From the NCBI RefSeq assembly GCF_020386635.1, contig NZ_CP081942.1:434001-498000 (forward strand): a stretch of 64,000 bases of DNA. The letters run 5' to 3'. The position numbers were made by a program, and so were the translations under genes. Below the pieces are notes generated by a model. It saw nothing but the letters and a program-made list of their open reading frames with translations, was not told where the DNA came from and made no database searches. Positions 45,847 to 56,356 of this stretch are shown here, one piece after another (within the stretch, counting starts at the first letter, position 1; every line of letters starts with the position of its first letter). This DNA comes from Pseudomonas sp. MM211 (GTDB taxonomy: Bacteria; Pseudomonadota; Gammaproteobacteria; Pseudomonadales; Pseudomonadaceae).

Positions 45847-46509
45847 ATGACCGAATGGAGCATTATCTGGGACGCCCGCGAAGCCTTCTTCAACGGATTC
45901 CTCAACACCCTGGCGCTGTTCGCACTGTCCATCGTCTGCGCCTTCGTGCTCGGCTGCGCGATGCTTTACAGCCTGGAAGAACGCACGCCGCTGTCGATCG
46001 TGGTGCGCTGGCTGGTCAACGGCATGCGCATGTTGCCGTTCCTGATCCTTGCCTACCTGCTGTACTACGGCCTGCCGCGCCTGGGGTTGCGCCTGGACGC
46101 CTGGACGGCCGGGCTACTCGCCCTGATCGTCTACCACGGCGCCTACTTCACCGAGATCCTGCGCGGCAGCCGCCTGGTTCTGCCGGCGGGCTATGTCGAG
46201 GCAGCCAAGGCCCATGGTTTCACGCCCTTCAGGTTGTTCATGCGCATCATCCTGCCGCAACTGGTGATCAAGACCCGACCGTTGCTGGGTAACCAGTTGA
46301 TCATCGCCCTCAAGGACACCGCCTTCCTGACCATCATCACCGTGCAGGAACTGACCGCCGCCGCCAACTCGGTACAGGCCACCTACTTCATTCCCACCGA
46401 AGCCTTCGTGGTGGTGATCGTTCTGTACTGGCTCATCAGCATCTGCCTGGAACTGGCGCTCAAATGGGCGGCGCGTTTCGGAGCGAAACGAGGATTCGAA
46501 CATGGCTGA
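45847..46509 (+). CDS. Amino-acid-type ABC transporter permease (second)
   Basis: A 220-residue partner permease with the EAA loop GYVEAAKAHGFTPFRLFMRI followed by ILPQLVIKTR, and LIIALKDTAFLTIITVQEL. Twelve bases after the first permease; overlaps the ATPase gene by 8 bases. Confidence 0.92.
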   Translation: MTEWSIIWDAREAFFNGFLNTLALFALSIVCAFVLGCAMLYSLEERTPLSIVVRWLVNGMRMLPFLILAYLLYYGLPRLGLRLDAWTAGLLALIVYHGAYFTEILRGSRLVLPAGYVEAAKAHGFTPFRLFMRIILPQLVIKTRPLLGNQLIIALKDTAFLTIITVQELTAAANSVQATYFIPTEAFVVVIVLYWLISICLELALKWAARFGAKRGFEHG

Positions 46510-47263
46510 CATCCCGGCGGTACGCATTCAAAACCTGTCCAAGAGCTTCTCCGACATCGAGGTGCTGCGCGACATCGAACTGACCGTGAACAAAGGCGAA
46601 GTGGTCAGCGTGCTGGGCTCTTCCGGCTCGGGCAAGTCGACCATGCTGCGCTGCATCAACTGGCTGGAAGAGCCGGATCGCGGCAGCATCTACATCGCCG
46701 GGCAACGCATCGGGATCAATGAAGAAGCCGGGCGCAAGATGACCAACCGCGAGCTGGCGGCCATCCGCGCCAAGACCGGCATGGTGTTCCAGGGCTTCAA
46801 CCTGTGGCCCCATCTCAGCGTGCTGCAGAACGTCATGGAGGCGCCGGTGCAGGTCAAGGGCATGGCCAAGGAACAAGCCCACGCGATCGCCATAGAATTG
46901 CTGGAAAAAGTCGGCATGGGCGACAAGCGTGACAGTTATCCTTACACCCTCTCCGGCGGCCAGAAGCAGCGTGTGGCGATTGCCCGCGTATTGGCCATGA
47001 GCCCGGAGGTGATCCTGTTCGACGAGCCTACCTCGGCACTCGACCCCGAACGCGTCGGCGAAGTGCTGACGGTGATGAAGAACCTCTCCGCAGAGGGCTA
47101 CACCATGATCGTGGTCACCCACGAAATGGAATTCGCCCGAGCGGTATCGGATCAGGTGGTGTTCCTGGAAAAAGGTAAGATCATCGAAAAATCCACCCCG
47201 GAAAAGTTCTTCAGCAACCCGGAGACCGAGCGGGTACGCAAGTTCCTCGAGCTCTCCGCCTGA
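46502..47263 (+). CDS. Amino-acid-type ABC transporter ATP-binding protein
   Basis: A 253-residue ATPase: Walker A GSSGSGKSTM, Q-loop GMVFQGFNLWPHLSVLQNV, signature LSGGQKQRVAIARVL, Walker B VILFDEPTSALDPERVGEVL. Typical of HisP/GlnQ proteins. Confidence 0.95.
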   Translation: MADIPAVRIQNLSKSFSDIEVLRDIELTVNKGEVVSVLGSSGSGKSTMLRCINWLEEPDRGSIYIAGQRIGINEEAGRKMTNRELAAIRAKTGMVFQGFNLWPHLSVLQNVMEAPVQVKGMAKEQAHAIAIELLEKVGMGDKRDSYPYTLSGGQKQRVAIARVLAMSPEVILFDEPTSALDPERVGEVLTVMKNLSAEGYTMIVVTHEMEFARAVSDQVVFLEKGKIIEKSTPEKFFSNPETERVRKFLELSA

Positions 47264-47270
47264 CGACGAG

Positions 47271-47292
47271 GCCGGCGCATGCAAGCGCCGGC
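47271..47292 (+). terminator. Hairpin after the ABC transporter operon
   Basis: GCCGGCGC-ATGCAA-GCGCCGGC, then TGTTACT. Strong stem, weak T-run: probably attenuates rather than ends transcription into the SDR gene 30 bases on. Confidence 0.45.
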
Positions 47293-47301
47293 TGTTACTG
47301 A

Positions 47302-48084
<783 letters not shown>

Positions 48085-48092
48085 CCTGATCC

Positions 48093-48112
48093 GGGGCCAG
48101 CCGGCTGGCCCC
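48093..48112. terminator. Perfect 20-base palindrome between SDR and GNAT genes
   Basis: GGGGCCAGCC followed directly by GGCTGGCCCC. No T-run. Possibly a pausing hairpin or a protein site. Confidence 0.4.
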
Positions 48113-48131
48113 ACTCGATAAGAGACGCACC

Positions 48132-48650
48132 ATGCCTGCTGTTATCCGTGATGCCGTTGCTGGCGACCTGCCTGCAATCCTCGCCATCTACAACGACGCC
48201 GTGCTCAACACCACGGCAATCTGGAACGAACGCCCCGTGGATCTGGCCAACCGCCAGGCTTGGTTCGAGGCCCGAGCCACGCAGGGATACCCGATCCTGG
48301 TGGCGGTCAACGAGGCGCAGGACGTCCTGGGTTACGCCTCGTTCGGCGACTGGCGGCCATTCGAAGGTTTTTGCAATACGGTCGAGCACTCCGTGTACGT
48401 GCGCAATGACACGCGCGGCCAGGGCCTCGGCCCGCTGCTGATGCAGGCGCTGATCGAGCGGGCGCGCAAGGGCGGTAAACATGTGATGGTCGCGGCCATC
48501 GAAAGCGGCAATGCTGCCTCGGTGCGCCTGCACGAGCGCCTGGGCTTCGCCATCACCGGACAGATGCCGCAGGTCGGCTGCAAATTCGGCCGCTGGCTGG
48601 ATCTGACCTTCATGCAACTGGTCCTGACGCCACAGCGGAGCACGCCATGA
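48132..48650 (+). CDS. GNAT acetyltransferase, phosphinothricin-acetyltransferase type
   Basis: A 172-residue acetyltransferase. IRDAVAGDLPAILAIYNDAV at the start and YASFGDWRPFEGFCNTVEHS, then VYVRNDTRGQGLGPLLMQAL (acetyl-CoA loop), are typical of the Pat/MddA group, which acetylates phosphinothricin or methionine analogues. Overlaps the next gene by 4 bases. Confidence 0.9.
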   Translation: MPAVIRDAVAGDLPAILAIYNDAVLNTTAIWNERPVDLANRQAWFEARATQGYPILVAVNEAQDVLGYASFGDWRPFEGFCNTVEHSVYVRNDTRGQGLGPLLMQALIERARKGGKHVMVAAIESGNAASVRLHERLGFAITGQMPQVGCKFGRWLDLTFMQLVLTPQRSTP

Positions 48651-49174
48651 CCCTGCAGATCCGCCAGCTCGACGAAGCCGACTTCGACGCTCATCGGCCA
48701 GGTTTGATTGCGCTGCTGCTCGATGCCGTGGCCAACGGTGCGTCGGTAGGCTTTCTTGCCGGTATCGACACAGCGGAGGCGGGCCGTTACTTCAGCGAGG
48801 TTCGCCACAACCTGAACAGCGGTACGTTGGCGATTTGGGTCGCCGAGGACGAGGGGCAGCTACTGGGTTCGGTGCAGCTCAGCCTGTGCCTGAAGCCCAA
48901 CGGGCTCAATCGTGGTGAGGTGCAGAAGCTGCTGGTACTGAGCAGTGCCCGACGCCGGGGCATCGCCCGCCTGCTGATGCAGCACCTCGAAGCACACGCG
49001 AAGGCCTTGCAGCGTGGTCTGCTCTACCTGGATACCGAAGCCGGCAGTGACGCCGAAAACCTCTATCACAGCCTTGGCTACACCTGTATCGGCGGCCTGC
49101 CGGACTATGCCTGCGGGCCAGACGGCCAGTACCGCGCCAACGCCATCTATTACAAGACGTTGTTCCCAGTCTGA
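48647..49174 (+). CDS. GNAT family N-acetyltransferase
   Basis: A 175-residue acetyltransferase with motif A KLLVLSSARRRGIARLLMQ and the C-terminal LDTEAGSDAENLYHSLGYT. Substrate unknown. Coupled to the preceding GNAT gene. Confidence 0.88.
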   Translation: MTLQIRQLDEADFDAHRPGLIALLLDAVANGASVGFLAGIDTAEAGRYFSEVRHNLNSGTLAIWVAEDEGQLLGSVQLSLCLKPNGLNRGEVQKLLVLSSARRRGIARLLMQHLEAHAKALQRGLLYLDTEAGSDAENLYHSLGYTCIGGLPDYACGPDGQYRANAIYYKTLFPV

Positions 49175-49441
49175 CTAACGCAGCTGGCTGTCCTTGCTAC
49201 CACGGCGATTGAAGCCGCCGGCCTTGGCCTGTTCGCTGTCTTCTTGCGCCTGGCAATTCACGCACAGCCGCACGCCGGGAACGGCCTTGCGTCGCGCTTC
49301 GGGAATCGGCGCATCGCATTCTTCGCAGTGGCTGAGGCTTTCGCCCTTGGGCATTTGACTGCGTGCGCGTTGCACGGCGTCTTCGATGGTGCTGTCGATC
49401 TGTTCCTGCACGGCGCCGTCTTGCGCCCAACCGGTGGCCAT
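49175..49441 (-). CDS. ybiI: DksA/TraR-type zinc-finger protein (YbiI-like)
   Basis: An 88-residue protein with a C4 zinc finger: SHCEECDAPIPEARR and VRLCVNCQ. It lacks the long coiled coil of true DksA, as YbiI does. The ATG at 49441 follows GGGAGAGCG; 20 upstream codons in the same frame are unsupported. Convergent with the GNAT pair, stops adjoining. The function of this short family is not known. Confidence 0.85.
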   Translation of the reverse strand: MATGWAQDGAVQEQIDSTIEDAVQRARSQMPKGESLSHCEECDAPIPEARRKAVPGVRLCVNCQAQEDSEQAKAGGFNRRGSKDSQLR

Positions 49442-49572
49442 ATCGCTCTCCCAATGGGTGGTGCTGGCTGGAAGATAGGAGCACTCGGGCGGGATTGGCA
49501 AGCAGCAGCCGACGGCGGACTAATCGGCTCGCGTTGCGCGGCCGCTGTCCGGCGTGGCGGGTGAAGCGGGTG

Positions 49573-50445
49573 TTATTCCTTGACGTTCATGAACTCGTCG
49601 GCCCAGGCCACGTAGTCTTCGGGCTGGGTGTACTTGTGCGACAGCTCGGAAGCGCTGAGGTCGATACCGACCGCACTACGCTGCTCACGCAGGCAATCGT
49701 AGGTGGCCTTGATCGCAGCGAAATAGGCAGCATGGCCGTTAACTACGATGCGCACGCCCAGCTTGGCCAGGCGCGCGTTGTCACGCAGCTTGGGGTTGCC
49801 GTAGGTCACCAGCATCAGCGGTACGCTGAGGTGTTCGGCGATCTTTTCCAGGTGGTCGAAGTCTTCGACACCCACCATGCAGATGCCATCGGCGCCCGCC
49901 TTCTGGTAGGCAACGGTGCGTTTGATCACTTCATCGACACTGAGCACGCCAGCGTTGGTACGGGCGATGATCGCCAGCGCCGAGTCGACACGCGCCTCGA
50001 GGGCTGCACGCACCTTGCCGACGCCTTCGGCGACGCTGATCAGATCCGTCGACTTGCGGTTGAATTGCGCGGGCAGCAGGGTGTCTTCGATGGTCAGCGC
50101 AGAGATACCGGCACGTTCCAGCTCGACCACGGTGCGCATAACGTTCAGGGCATTGCCGTAGCCGTGGTCGGCATCGGCGATCACCGGCAAGTTGGAAACA
50201 CGACCGATACGGGTGGCCTGCTCGACGAACTCACTGAGGGTGATCAGCGCGAAATCAGGCGCGGCAAGCACCTGCAGAGAGGCCACCGAACCACCGAGGA
50301 TACCGACCTCGAAGCCAAGGTCACCAGCGATCCGGGCGGACATCGGGTCGAAGACCGATGCGGTGTGGTAACAGGAGTCCGAAGCCAGCAGCGCACGAAA
50401 GGCGCGCCGCAACTCATGATGGGAAGCACGTTGCATGTTCGACAT
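49573..50445 (-). CDS. Oxaloacetate decarboxylase (isocitrate lyase/PEP mutase superfamily)
   Basis: A 290-residue enzyme resembling P. aeruginosa PA4872, shown to decarboxylate oxaloacetate. Barrel motifs include [21 protein letters not shown], the metal site [27 protein letters not shown] and [12 protein letters not shown]. It lacks the lyase Cys loop (KKCGH), which fits decarboxylase activity. Confidence 0.88.
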   Translation of the reverse strand: MSNMQRASHHELRRAFRALLASDSCYHTASVFDPMSARIAGDLGFEVGILGGSVASLQVLAAPDFALITLSEFVEQATRIGRVSNLPVIADADHGYGNALNVMRTVVELERAGISALTIEDTLLPAQFNRKSTDLISVAEGVGKVRAALEARVDSALAIIARTNAGVLSVDEVIKRTVAYQKAGADGICMVGVEDFDHLEKIAEHLSVPLMLVTYGNPKLRDNARLAKLGVRIVVNGHAAYFAAIKATYDCLREQRSAVGIDLSASELSHKYTQPEDYVAWADEFMNVKE

Positions 50446-50643
50446 AAGGCATTGTCCAAAACGTCAGATGAATCGGGTGCCCAGCGGCCTTTTCCTGGCC
50501 GCTTTGAGCGAATTCTCGTGTATGCCGCTACCGGTACGAATGCACGGTGGCCACTGCGTGGGCTGCCTGCTCGCCATCCGTAGGTGTCTCATGCCACCGG
50601 CCATCGGCGCATCCTGACACCCAGCAGCAATTATCCCGCCAAC

Positions 50644-51399
50644 TCAGCGGAGAGCCTCAGGCAGCTCTACATCGGGCAACCACTGGCGGAAAATCGCCGA
50701 AAAGCTGCCGTCACGGCGCATTTCCGCCAATTCACTCTGCCAGGCAGCGACGACCGCCTGGTCGGTGTCCAGGGAGAAGGCGATGTAATACGACGACTCC
50801 ATAAACACCATCTGCGGCTCTACGTCCGCAGGCGTCAGCCCTGCTGGAGCAAGCATGTCGCGCAGCAGGATATCCTCCAGCATGATCAGGCTGACCCGAC
50901 CATGACGAAACATGGTGACCATGGTTTCGGGCGTTGGTACGCCGTAGAGGTTCTGCAGACCCTGATCCTTCAGCACCTCGTAGCTGTACCACTGCTTGGG
51001 CACCGCTAGCGGCCCGCTGGCCGCGACATCCTGGAGGCTGTCCACCTTCAAGCCGCTAGACTTCAGCGAATAAAAGCGCACCTTGCCATGCAGAATCGGG
51101 CCAGCCCATTGAAAGCGCTTCTCCCGGTCGGGCGTACGCATCATGGCGAACAGTGCCACGCCCGGCTCACGCTGGGCGATGGTGTAGGCACGCGTCCAGG
51201 GCATCATTTCGATCTGTGCTTGCGACCCGGTACGGGTTATCAACTCGCGCACTACGTCCACGCCAAAGCCCTGCAACTCGCCGTCCTTCATGAAGGCCGT
51301 CGGCGGGCCGGGCTCGGTAAGGATGCGCAGCCCGGCGGCCGCCTGCGCACAGAACAGCAAAGCGAGAAACAGCACCCCGTAGCGACGTAACAGGCCCAT
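50644..51399 (-). CDS. Orphan periplasmic amino-acid-binding-like protein
   Basis: A 251-residue family-3 solute-binding protein with signal peptide MGLLRRYGVLFLALLFCAQA, then LRILTEPGPPTAFMKDGELQ, MMPWTRAYTIAQREPGVALF. No permease or ATPase gene is adjacent. The WTRAY segment and orphan position are typical of pseudomonad binding proteins of unknown ligand. ATG 51399 has GGGGATGG upstream; the frame also allows TTG at 51423. Confidence 0.85.
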   Translation of the reverse strand: MGLLRRYGVLFLALLFCAQAAAGLRILTEPGPPTAFMKDGELQGFGVDVVRELITRTGSQAQIEMMPWTRAYTIAQREPGVALFAMMRTPDREKRFQWAGPILHGKVRFYSLKSSGLKVDSLQDVAASGPLAVPKQWYSYEVLKDQGLQNLYGVPTPETMVTMFRHGRVSLIMLEDILLRDMLAPAGLTPADVEPQMVFMESSYYIAFSLDTDQAVVAAWQSELAEMRRDGSFSAIFRQWLPDVELPEALR

Positions 51400-51706
51400 T
51401 GGCCATCCCCATAGGTACTTCAAGAAATCAGTCAGCCGGGTACCAAGAAGCAGGCACCAGTGGTCTGTCGACGCAAACCTGACGGCAATAAGCGTCGACT
51501 TTACCGCAGTGCCTGCTCAATTTCAGCTAGCGCTGTGCTTATGCCCCTACAAGCCGGCGCCTCTATCAGCGGGCATATTGTTGCCCACCGGACATTGCTC
51601 AGCAGGACGGGGGCGAAGGACTTTGTGGTGATTGTGCCGACAATCGGGCTGGCGCATGAGCGTCAGGCAGGCGATCATCGGTGCTCGTCCACCCACACCG
51701 AATGAC

Positions 51707-52435
51707 ATGACCGACACCACTCAGACGCCCCCAGCTACACATAAACCTCGCCCATTCATCGATCTGCTGATCAGCATTCTGATCCCTTCGCTGATCCTCA
51801 TGAAACTCAGCGGTGAAGCGCGCCTGGGCCCGGACGGCGCGCTGGTGCTGGCCCTCGCCTTCCCGCTGGGCTGGGGCGCTTTCGAGCTGCTCAAGTACCG
51901 CAAATTCAATTTCGTGGCCCTGCTCGGCCTGGTCAGCGTAGTGCTGACCGGCGGCATCGGCCTGCTGCACCTGGACAACCAGTGGCTGGCGATAAAGGAA
52001 GCGGCAATTCCCGGTCTGATCGGCATCGCCGTGCTGGTGTCGACGCGCACCCGTTACCCGTTGATCCGCACGCTGCTGTTCAACAAGACGGTGCTCAACG
52101 TCGACAAGATTCATGATCGCCTGGAACAGGGTGGCCATACCGAGCGCTTCGAATCGCGCCTGATGCTTGCCACCTACTGGCTCAGCGGTACGTTCTTCTT
52201 CTCGTCGGCAATGAACTACGTGCTGGCCAAGTGGATCGTCACCAGCCCAGCCGGCAGCGAAGCCTTCAACGACGAGCTGGGGCGCATGACGCTGCTCAGC
52301 TACCCGATGATCGCCATTCCATCGATGATCATGCTGATGGCCATCTTCTACTACCTGTGGCGCACCATTAATGGTCTCACCGGCCTCAAGCTGGAAGAGA
52401 TCATGGCCAATGCCGAGCCGGACAAGAAGTCCTGA
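51707..52435 (+). CDS. VC0807-like integral membrane protein
   Basis: A 242-residue protein with about six membrane helices (FIDLLISILIPSLILMKL, VALLGLVSVVLTGGIGLL, YWLSGTFFFSSAMNYVLAKW, MIAIPSMIMLMAIFYYLW). This resembles the VC0807/septation-protein-A-like family of unknown function. The ribosome site is weak; an in-frame ATG at 51656 is an alternative. Confidence 0.8.
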   Translation: MTDTTQTPPATHKPRPFIDLLISILIPSLILMKLSGEARLGPDGALVLALAFPLGWGAFELLKYRKFNFVALLGLVSVVLTGGIGLLHLDNQWLAIKEAAIPGLIGIAVLVSTRTRYPLIRTLLFNKTVLNVDKIHDRLEQGGHTERFESRLMLATYWLSGTFFFSSAMNYVLAKWIVTSPAGSEAFNDELGRMTLLSYPMIAIPSMIMLMAIFYYLWRTINGLTGLKLEEIMANAEPDKKS

Positions 52436-52447
52436 CGACGCCTCGCC

Positions 52448-52888
52448 TTGCTGGACATCTACGCTTATCTGGGGCTGTTCGCCGCCGCATTCAGTGCGGC
52501 GACGCTGCTCCCGCTGCAGTCCGAGGCGCTGCTGGTAGCGCTGCTGCTCGGCGCCGCTCAGCCCGTGTGGGCACTTCTCCTGGCGGCCAGCGCGGGCAAT
52601 GTGCTCGGCTCGCTGGTCAATTGGTGGCTCGGCCGTTATCTCGAACGTTTTCGCGGGCGCCGCTGGTTCCCGGTCAGCGACCAACGCCTGCAGCAGGCGC
52701 AGGTTTGGTTCGGGCGCTATGGACGCTGGTCGCTGCTGTTCAGCTGGCTACCGGTAGTCGGCGACCCGCTGACCCTGGTGGCGGGTATCATGCGTGAACC
52801 GTTGTGGCGTTTCGTGCTTATCGTGACCCTCGCCAAAACAGCACGTTATGCTGTGGTGGCCGCACTGACACTGGGTTTGAGCAGTTGA
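52448..52888 (+). CDS. yqaA: YqaA-type DedA-family membrane protein
   Basis: A 146-residue SNARE-associated/DedA-family protein with about four hydrophobic segments; VWFGRYGRWSLLFSWLPVVG and DPLTLVAGIMREPLWRF are the characteristic stretch. Probable TTG start at 52448, 12 bases after the preceding stop. YqaA function is unknown; DedA relatives move lipids. Confidence 0.85.
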   Translation: MLDIYAYLGLFAAAFSAATLLPLQSEALLVALLLGAAQPVWALLLAASAGNVLGSLVNWWLGRYLERFRGRRWFPVSDQRLQQAQVWFGRYGRWSLLFSWLPVVGDPLTLVAGIMREPLWRFVLIVTLAKTARYAVVAALTLGLSS

Positions 52889-53079
52889 AAGGACACACTC
52901 GGTAACGGCCTGCAAAGCGGTGCCAGTTGAGCAACCGGCCCGCCTCCGTGATACTGCGCACCCTGTACAGCGTCAACCCTGAAGGACATGCGCCCAGGGA
53001 TAAGAAATGAACGATGGCTGTGACAGCTCATCGAATGCAGAGCCAACTGTCCGTAGAGACGTGAAACAGGGGATCGCAG

Positions 53080-54054
53080 TTGCAAGGTACCAAGCCCACG
53101 ATGAAACGCAGTGACCTGATCTGGACGCTGATCGGGTTGTGTGCCGTGGTGGCGTCCTGCTTCTTGCTCTACCGCGAAGTACGCAACATCTCCCTCGACG
53201 AGATCGCTGAAAGCCTCAAGGCCATTCCGCACCTCAACTGGCTGCTTGCCGGCGCGGCGACCTTTGGCGCCTATTGCGCCCTGGCCTGGTACGACCGCAT
53301 CGCCATCGCCCACCTGGGCAAGAAGATTTCCTGGCGCTTCATCACCCTGTGCTCCTTCACTACCTACGCCCTGGCCCACAACATCGGCGCCTCGGTGTTC
53401 TCCGGCGCAGTGGTTCGTTATCGCGCCTACCGCACCAAGGGCCTGACGCCCCATGAGATCGGCATCCTGATCGTCTTCTGCTCTTTCACCTTCGCCCTCG
53501 GCACGCTGTTCGCCAGTGGCTGTGTACTGGTGCTGCAGCCCGATCTGATCCACCGCGTACTGGACGTTACGCCGCTGGTCTCCATTGCCATCGGCTCCTT
53601 GCTGCTGCTGTTGGTTGGCCTGTATGTGCTGGGCTCGTGGCTGCAGTTCAAGCCCTGGAATTTTGGCAAGCTGCGTGTCGAATACCCACGCCTGCGCATC
53701 GTTGGCCGCCAGTTGCTGGCAGGCCCGCTGGAGCTGGCCTGCGCCGCGGCGATCATCTACTTCGCGCTGCCGGAGGCCTACAACCCAGGCTACCCGGTCG
53801 TGCTCGGTGTATTCCTCGCGTCCTTCTCTCTCGCCCTGCTGTCCCATGCGCCGGGCGGTCTGGGTGTACTGGAAGTCAGCTTTCTCGCGGCACTGCCGGA
53901 GATTCCCGCCTCCGACGTGCTGGCCGCGTTGATCGTGTTCCGCGCCTTCTACCTGCTGCTGCCCTTCGCCCTGTCGCTGATCGTGGTGCTGGGCTTCGAA
54001 TGGGGCCAATGGCGCCTCAAACGTACTGAAGCACAAAATCCCCCATTGCCCTGA
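53080..54054 (+). CDS. UPF0104/LPG-synthase-type membrane protein
   Basis: A 324-residue membrane protein with about eight helices, equal to the transmembrane flippase part of lysylphosphatidylglycerol synthase (MprF) without the synthase domain. AWYDRIAIAHLGKKISWRF, TYALAHNIGASVFSGAVVRY and LLSHAPGGLGVLEVSFLAALP are family hallmarks. The TTG at 53080 has AGGGGA 6 bases upstream; the ATG at 53101 has no clear ribosome site, though many annotators would prefer it. Confidence 0.85.
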   Translation: MQGTKPTMKRSDLIWTLIGLCAVVASCFLLYREVRNISLDEIAESLKAIPHLNWLLAGAATFGAYCALAWYDRIAIAHLGKKISWRFITLCSFTTYALAHNIGASVFSGAVVRYRAYRTKGLTPHEIGILIVFCSFTFALGTLFASGCVLVLQPDLIHRVLDVTPLVSIAIGSLLLLLVGLYVLGSWLQFKPWNFGKLRVEYPRLRIVGRQLLAGPLELACAAAIIYFALPEAYNPGYPVVLGVFLASFSLALLSHAPGGLGVLEVSFLAALPEIPASDVLAALIVFRAFYLLLPFALSLIVVLGFEWGQWRLKRTEAQNPPLP

Positions 54055-54121
54055 CGAAGCGGCAGCACAGCGGCTTCATTTCGCCTAGAATGCGCGGCCG
54101 TTTTTCAGGAGCCGCGCGTCA

Positions 54122-55387
54122 ATGTCCTTTTCCACCCCTGCCCGCGCCTGCGGTATCGACTTCGGCACCTCCAACTCCACCGTTGGCTGGCTGCGCCCGG
54201 ACGGCGAAACGCTGATCCCGCTGGAAGACGGCAAGATCACTCTGCCTTCGGTGGTGTTCTTCAATCTCGAAGAGCGCCGCCCGGCCTATGGCCGCATGGC
54301 TCTGCACGAGTACCTGGAAGGCTACGAAGGCCGCCTGATGCGCTCGCTGAAGAGCCTGCTCGGCTCCAAGCTGCTGAAGAGCGAGACTGCGGTCATGGGC
54401 AGCGCCCTGCCCTTCAAGGATCTGCTCGGTTTCTTCATCGGCGAGCTGAAGAAACGTGCCGAAGCGGTTGCCGAGCGCCCGTTCGACGCCGTGGTACTGG
54501 GCCGCCCGGTATTCTTCGTGGATGACGACCCGCTGGCCGACCAGGAAGCCGAGAACACCCTGATCGCCGTAGCGCAGAAGCTGGGCTTCAAGGACGTGTC
54601 CTTCCAGTACGAACCGATCGCCGCGGCCTTCGATTACGAGTCGACCATCGAGCGTGAAGAGCTGGTGCTGATCGTCGATATCGGCGGCGGCACCTCGGAC
54701 TTCTCCCTGGTGCGCCTGGCGCCAGAGCGCCGTCAGCAGGCCGAGCGTCACGATGACATCCTGGCCACCGGCGGTGTGCATATCGGCGGTACCGACTTCG
54801 ACAAGCTGCTCAGCCTGCAGGGCGTGATGCCGCTATTCGGCTACGGCAGCCGGATGAAGAGCGACGCGCCGATGCCGACCAGCATGCACCTCAATCTGGC
54901 CACCTGGCACACCATCAACATGGTCTACGCGGCCGCGTCGCAGCGGGCGCTGCAGAGCATGCGTTACGACATCGTCGACCCGACCGGCATCGATCGCCTG
55001 TTCAAGCTGACCGAGCAACGCGCCGGCCATTGGCTGGCGATGCAGGTGGAAGACAGCAAGATCGCCCTGACCGAACAGCTTCGGCATTCCATCGACCTGC
55101 AACGGATCGAAGCAGGCCTGATCGCCGAACTGACTCGGGAACTGTTCGAAGACAGCATCGCCCCACTGCTCGAACGCATCCGCGGCAGTGTGACCGGGCT
55201 GCTCGCCGATGCCGGCGTAGGCCTCGAGCAGGTCGATACGGTGTTCTTCACGGGCGGCTCCAGCGGTGTACCGGCATTGCGTCAGAGCGTGGCCGAACTG
55301 CTGCCCAATGCCCGCCACGTGGAAGGCAATACCTTCGGCAGTATTGGCAGCGGGCTGGCCATCGAAGCGAAGAAGCGCTACGGCTGA
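54122..55387 (+). CDS. yegD: YegD-like Hsp70-family chaperone
   Basis: A 421-residue protein with only the Hsp70/actin ATPase fold: phosphate 1 GIDFGTSNSTVGWLRP, phosphate 2 VLIVDIGGGTSDFSLV, adenosine motif VFFTGGSSGVPAL. It lacks the substrate-binding domain of DnaK, as E. coli YegD does. Client proteins are unknown. GGAG lies before the ATG. Confidence 0.92.
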   Translation: MSFSTPARACGIDFGTSNSTVGWLRPDGETLIPLEDGKITLPSVVFFNLEERRPAYGRMALHEYLEGYEGRLMRSLKSLLGSKLLKSETAVMGSALPFKDLLGFFIGELKKRAEAVAERPFDAVVLGRPVFFVDDDPLADQEAENTLIAVAQKLGFKDVSFQYEPIAAAFDYESTIEREELVLIVDIGGGTSDFSLVRLAPERRQQAERHDDILATGGVHIGGTDFDKLLSLQGVMPLFGYGSRMKSDAPMPTSMHLNLATWHTINMVYAAASQRALQSMRYDIVDPTGIDRLFKLTEQRAGHWLAMQVEDSKIALTEQLRHSIDLQRIEAGLIAELTRELFEDSIAPLLERIRGSVTGLLADAGVGLEQVDTVFFTGGSSGVPALRQSVAELLPNARHVEGNTFGSIGSGLAIEAKKRYG

Positions 55388-55458
55388 CGCCGAACGGATA
55401 GGGACAAGGGATCGCGACTACTTTATATTCTCGCGATCTCACTCCATGGACGGCCACC

Positions 55459-56184
55459 ATGCACACCCTAGAACGCATCTACCCGCTGAAAATGGACGAA
55501 AGGCTGGCGGCCGACCAAGCGACTCTTGACCTGCACATGCAGCGTTACGAGTTCGCCAGCCGCTCGCTGCATGGCCAGCGCGTGCTCGATATGGCCTGCG
55601 GCTGCGGCTACGGCAGTGCGTTGCTGGCCGAGCAGCACCCGGACAAGCAGATCACCGGCATCGATATCGATCCCGAAGCGATCGCCTACGCCCAGGCGAA
55701 CTACCAGAAAGCCAACCTGCGCTACGTCTGTGCGAACGCGGAAACCTTCGCCGACAGCGAGGGTTTCGACAGCATCGTCAGCCTGGAAACCATCGAGCAC
55801 CTGCCCGACCCGGTTCGCCTGGTGAACAACTACGCCAGCCTGCTGGCCAAGGGCGGGCGCATCATCGCCTCGGTGCCGACCACACCGACCCTGGATGGCA
55901 ACCCCCATCACCTCCACGATTTCAGCCCGCGCAGCTTCTTCGCACTGTTCCGCCGCCACGGCCTGAAACCTCAGGAACGTTTCGAACAGATCCAGCGCTG
56001 GGAGTTTTCCGGGTTGTTCAAGAAGCCCAAGAAAGCCGCCCGCCAGCACCGCTCGGAAGGCGTCGGCAACGCCGTACTGGCGTACTACCGCAGCCACCCG
56101 CTGTACCTGTTCAAGCGGCTTTTCTCAATTTTGCGTTACGGCGCCAGCAACCGTTATCTGACCTGCCGCTTCAGCGTCGACTGA
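55459..56184 (+). CDS. Class I SAM-dependent methyltransferase
   Basis: A 241-residue methyltransferase: SAM motif VLDMACGCGYGSALLAEQ, acidic ribose-binding ITGIDIDPEA, motif IV SIVSLETIEHLPDP and GGRIIASVPTTPTLDGNPHH. This pattern resembles UbiE/Coq-type and LPS-linked methyltransferases; substrate unknown. Confidence 0.87.
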   Translation: MHTLERIYPLKMDERLAADQATLDLHMQRYEFASRSLHGQRVLDMACGCGYGSALLAEQHPDKQITGIDIDPEAIAYAQANYQKANLRYVCANAETFADSEGFDSIVSLETIEHLPDPVRLVNNYASLLAKGGRIIASVPTTPTLDGNPHHLHDFSPRSFFALFRRHGLKPQERFEQIQRWEFSGLFKKPKKAARQHRSEGVGNAVLAYYRSHPLYLFKRLFSILRYGASNRYLTCRFSVD

Positions 56185-56233
56185 GCCTGCGCGACCGCAA
56201 AAAAGGCGAGAGCAGACGGTGAGCAGAGCTTTT

Positions 56234-56317
56234 GTGGGAGAGGCTTTAGCCTCGATTTTGCCTAGCTAGGCGTAAAGAGCTCGCGGCTAAAGCGGATCGC
56301 CGCCCGGCCCCTCCCAC
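56234..56317. repeat. Palindromic repeat between methyltransferase and ygiQ
   Basis: GTGGGAGAGGCTTTAGCC and CGGCCCCTCCCAC arms; same type as 27151, 39051 and 39899. Confidence 0.85.
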
Positions 56318-56356
56318 GAGATCGCGACCGGCCGCTTGCGCCTTTAAGCCACTCGT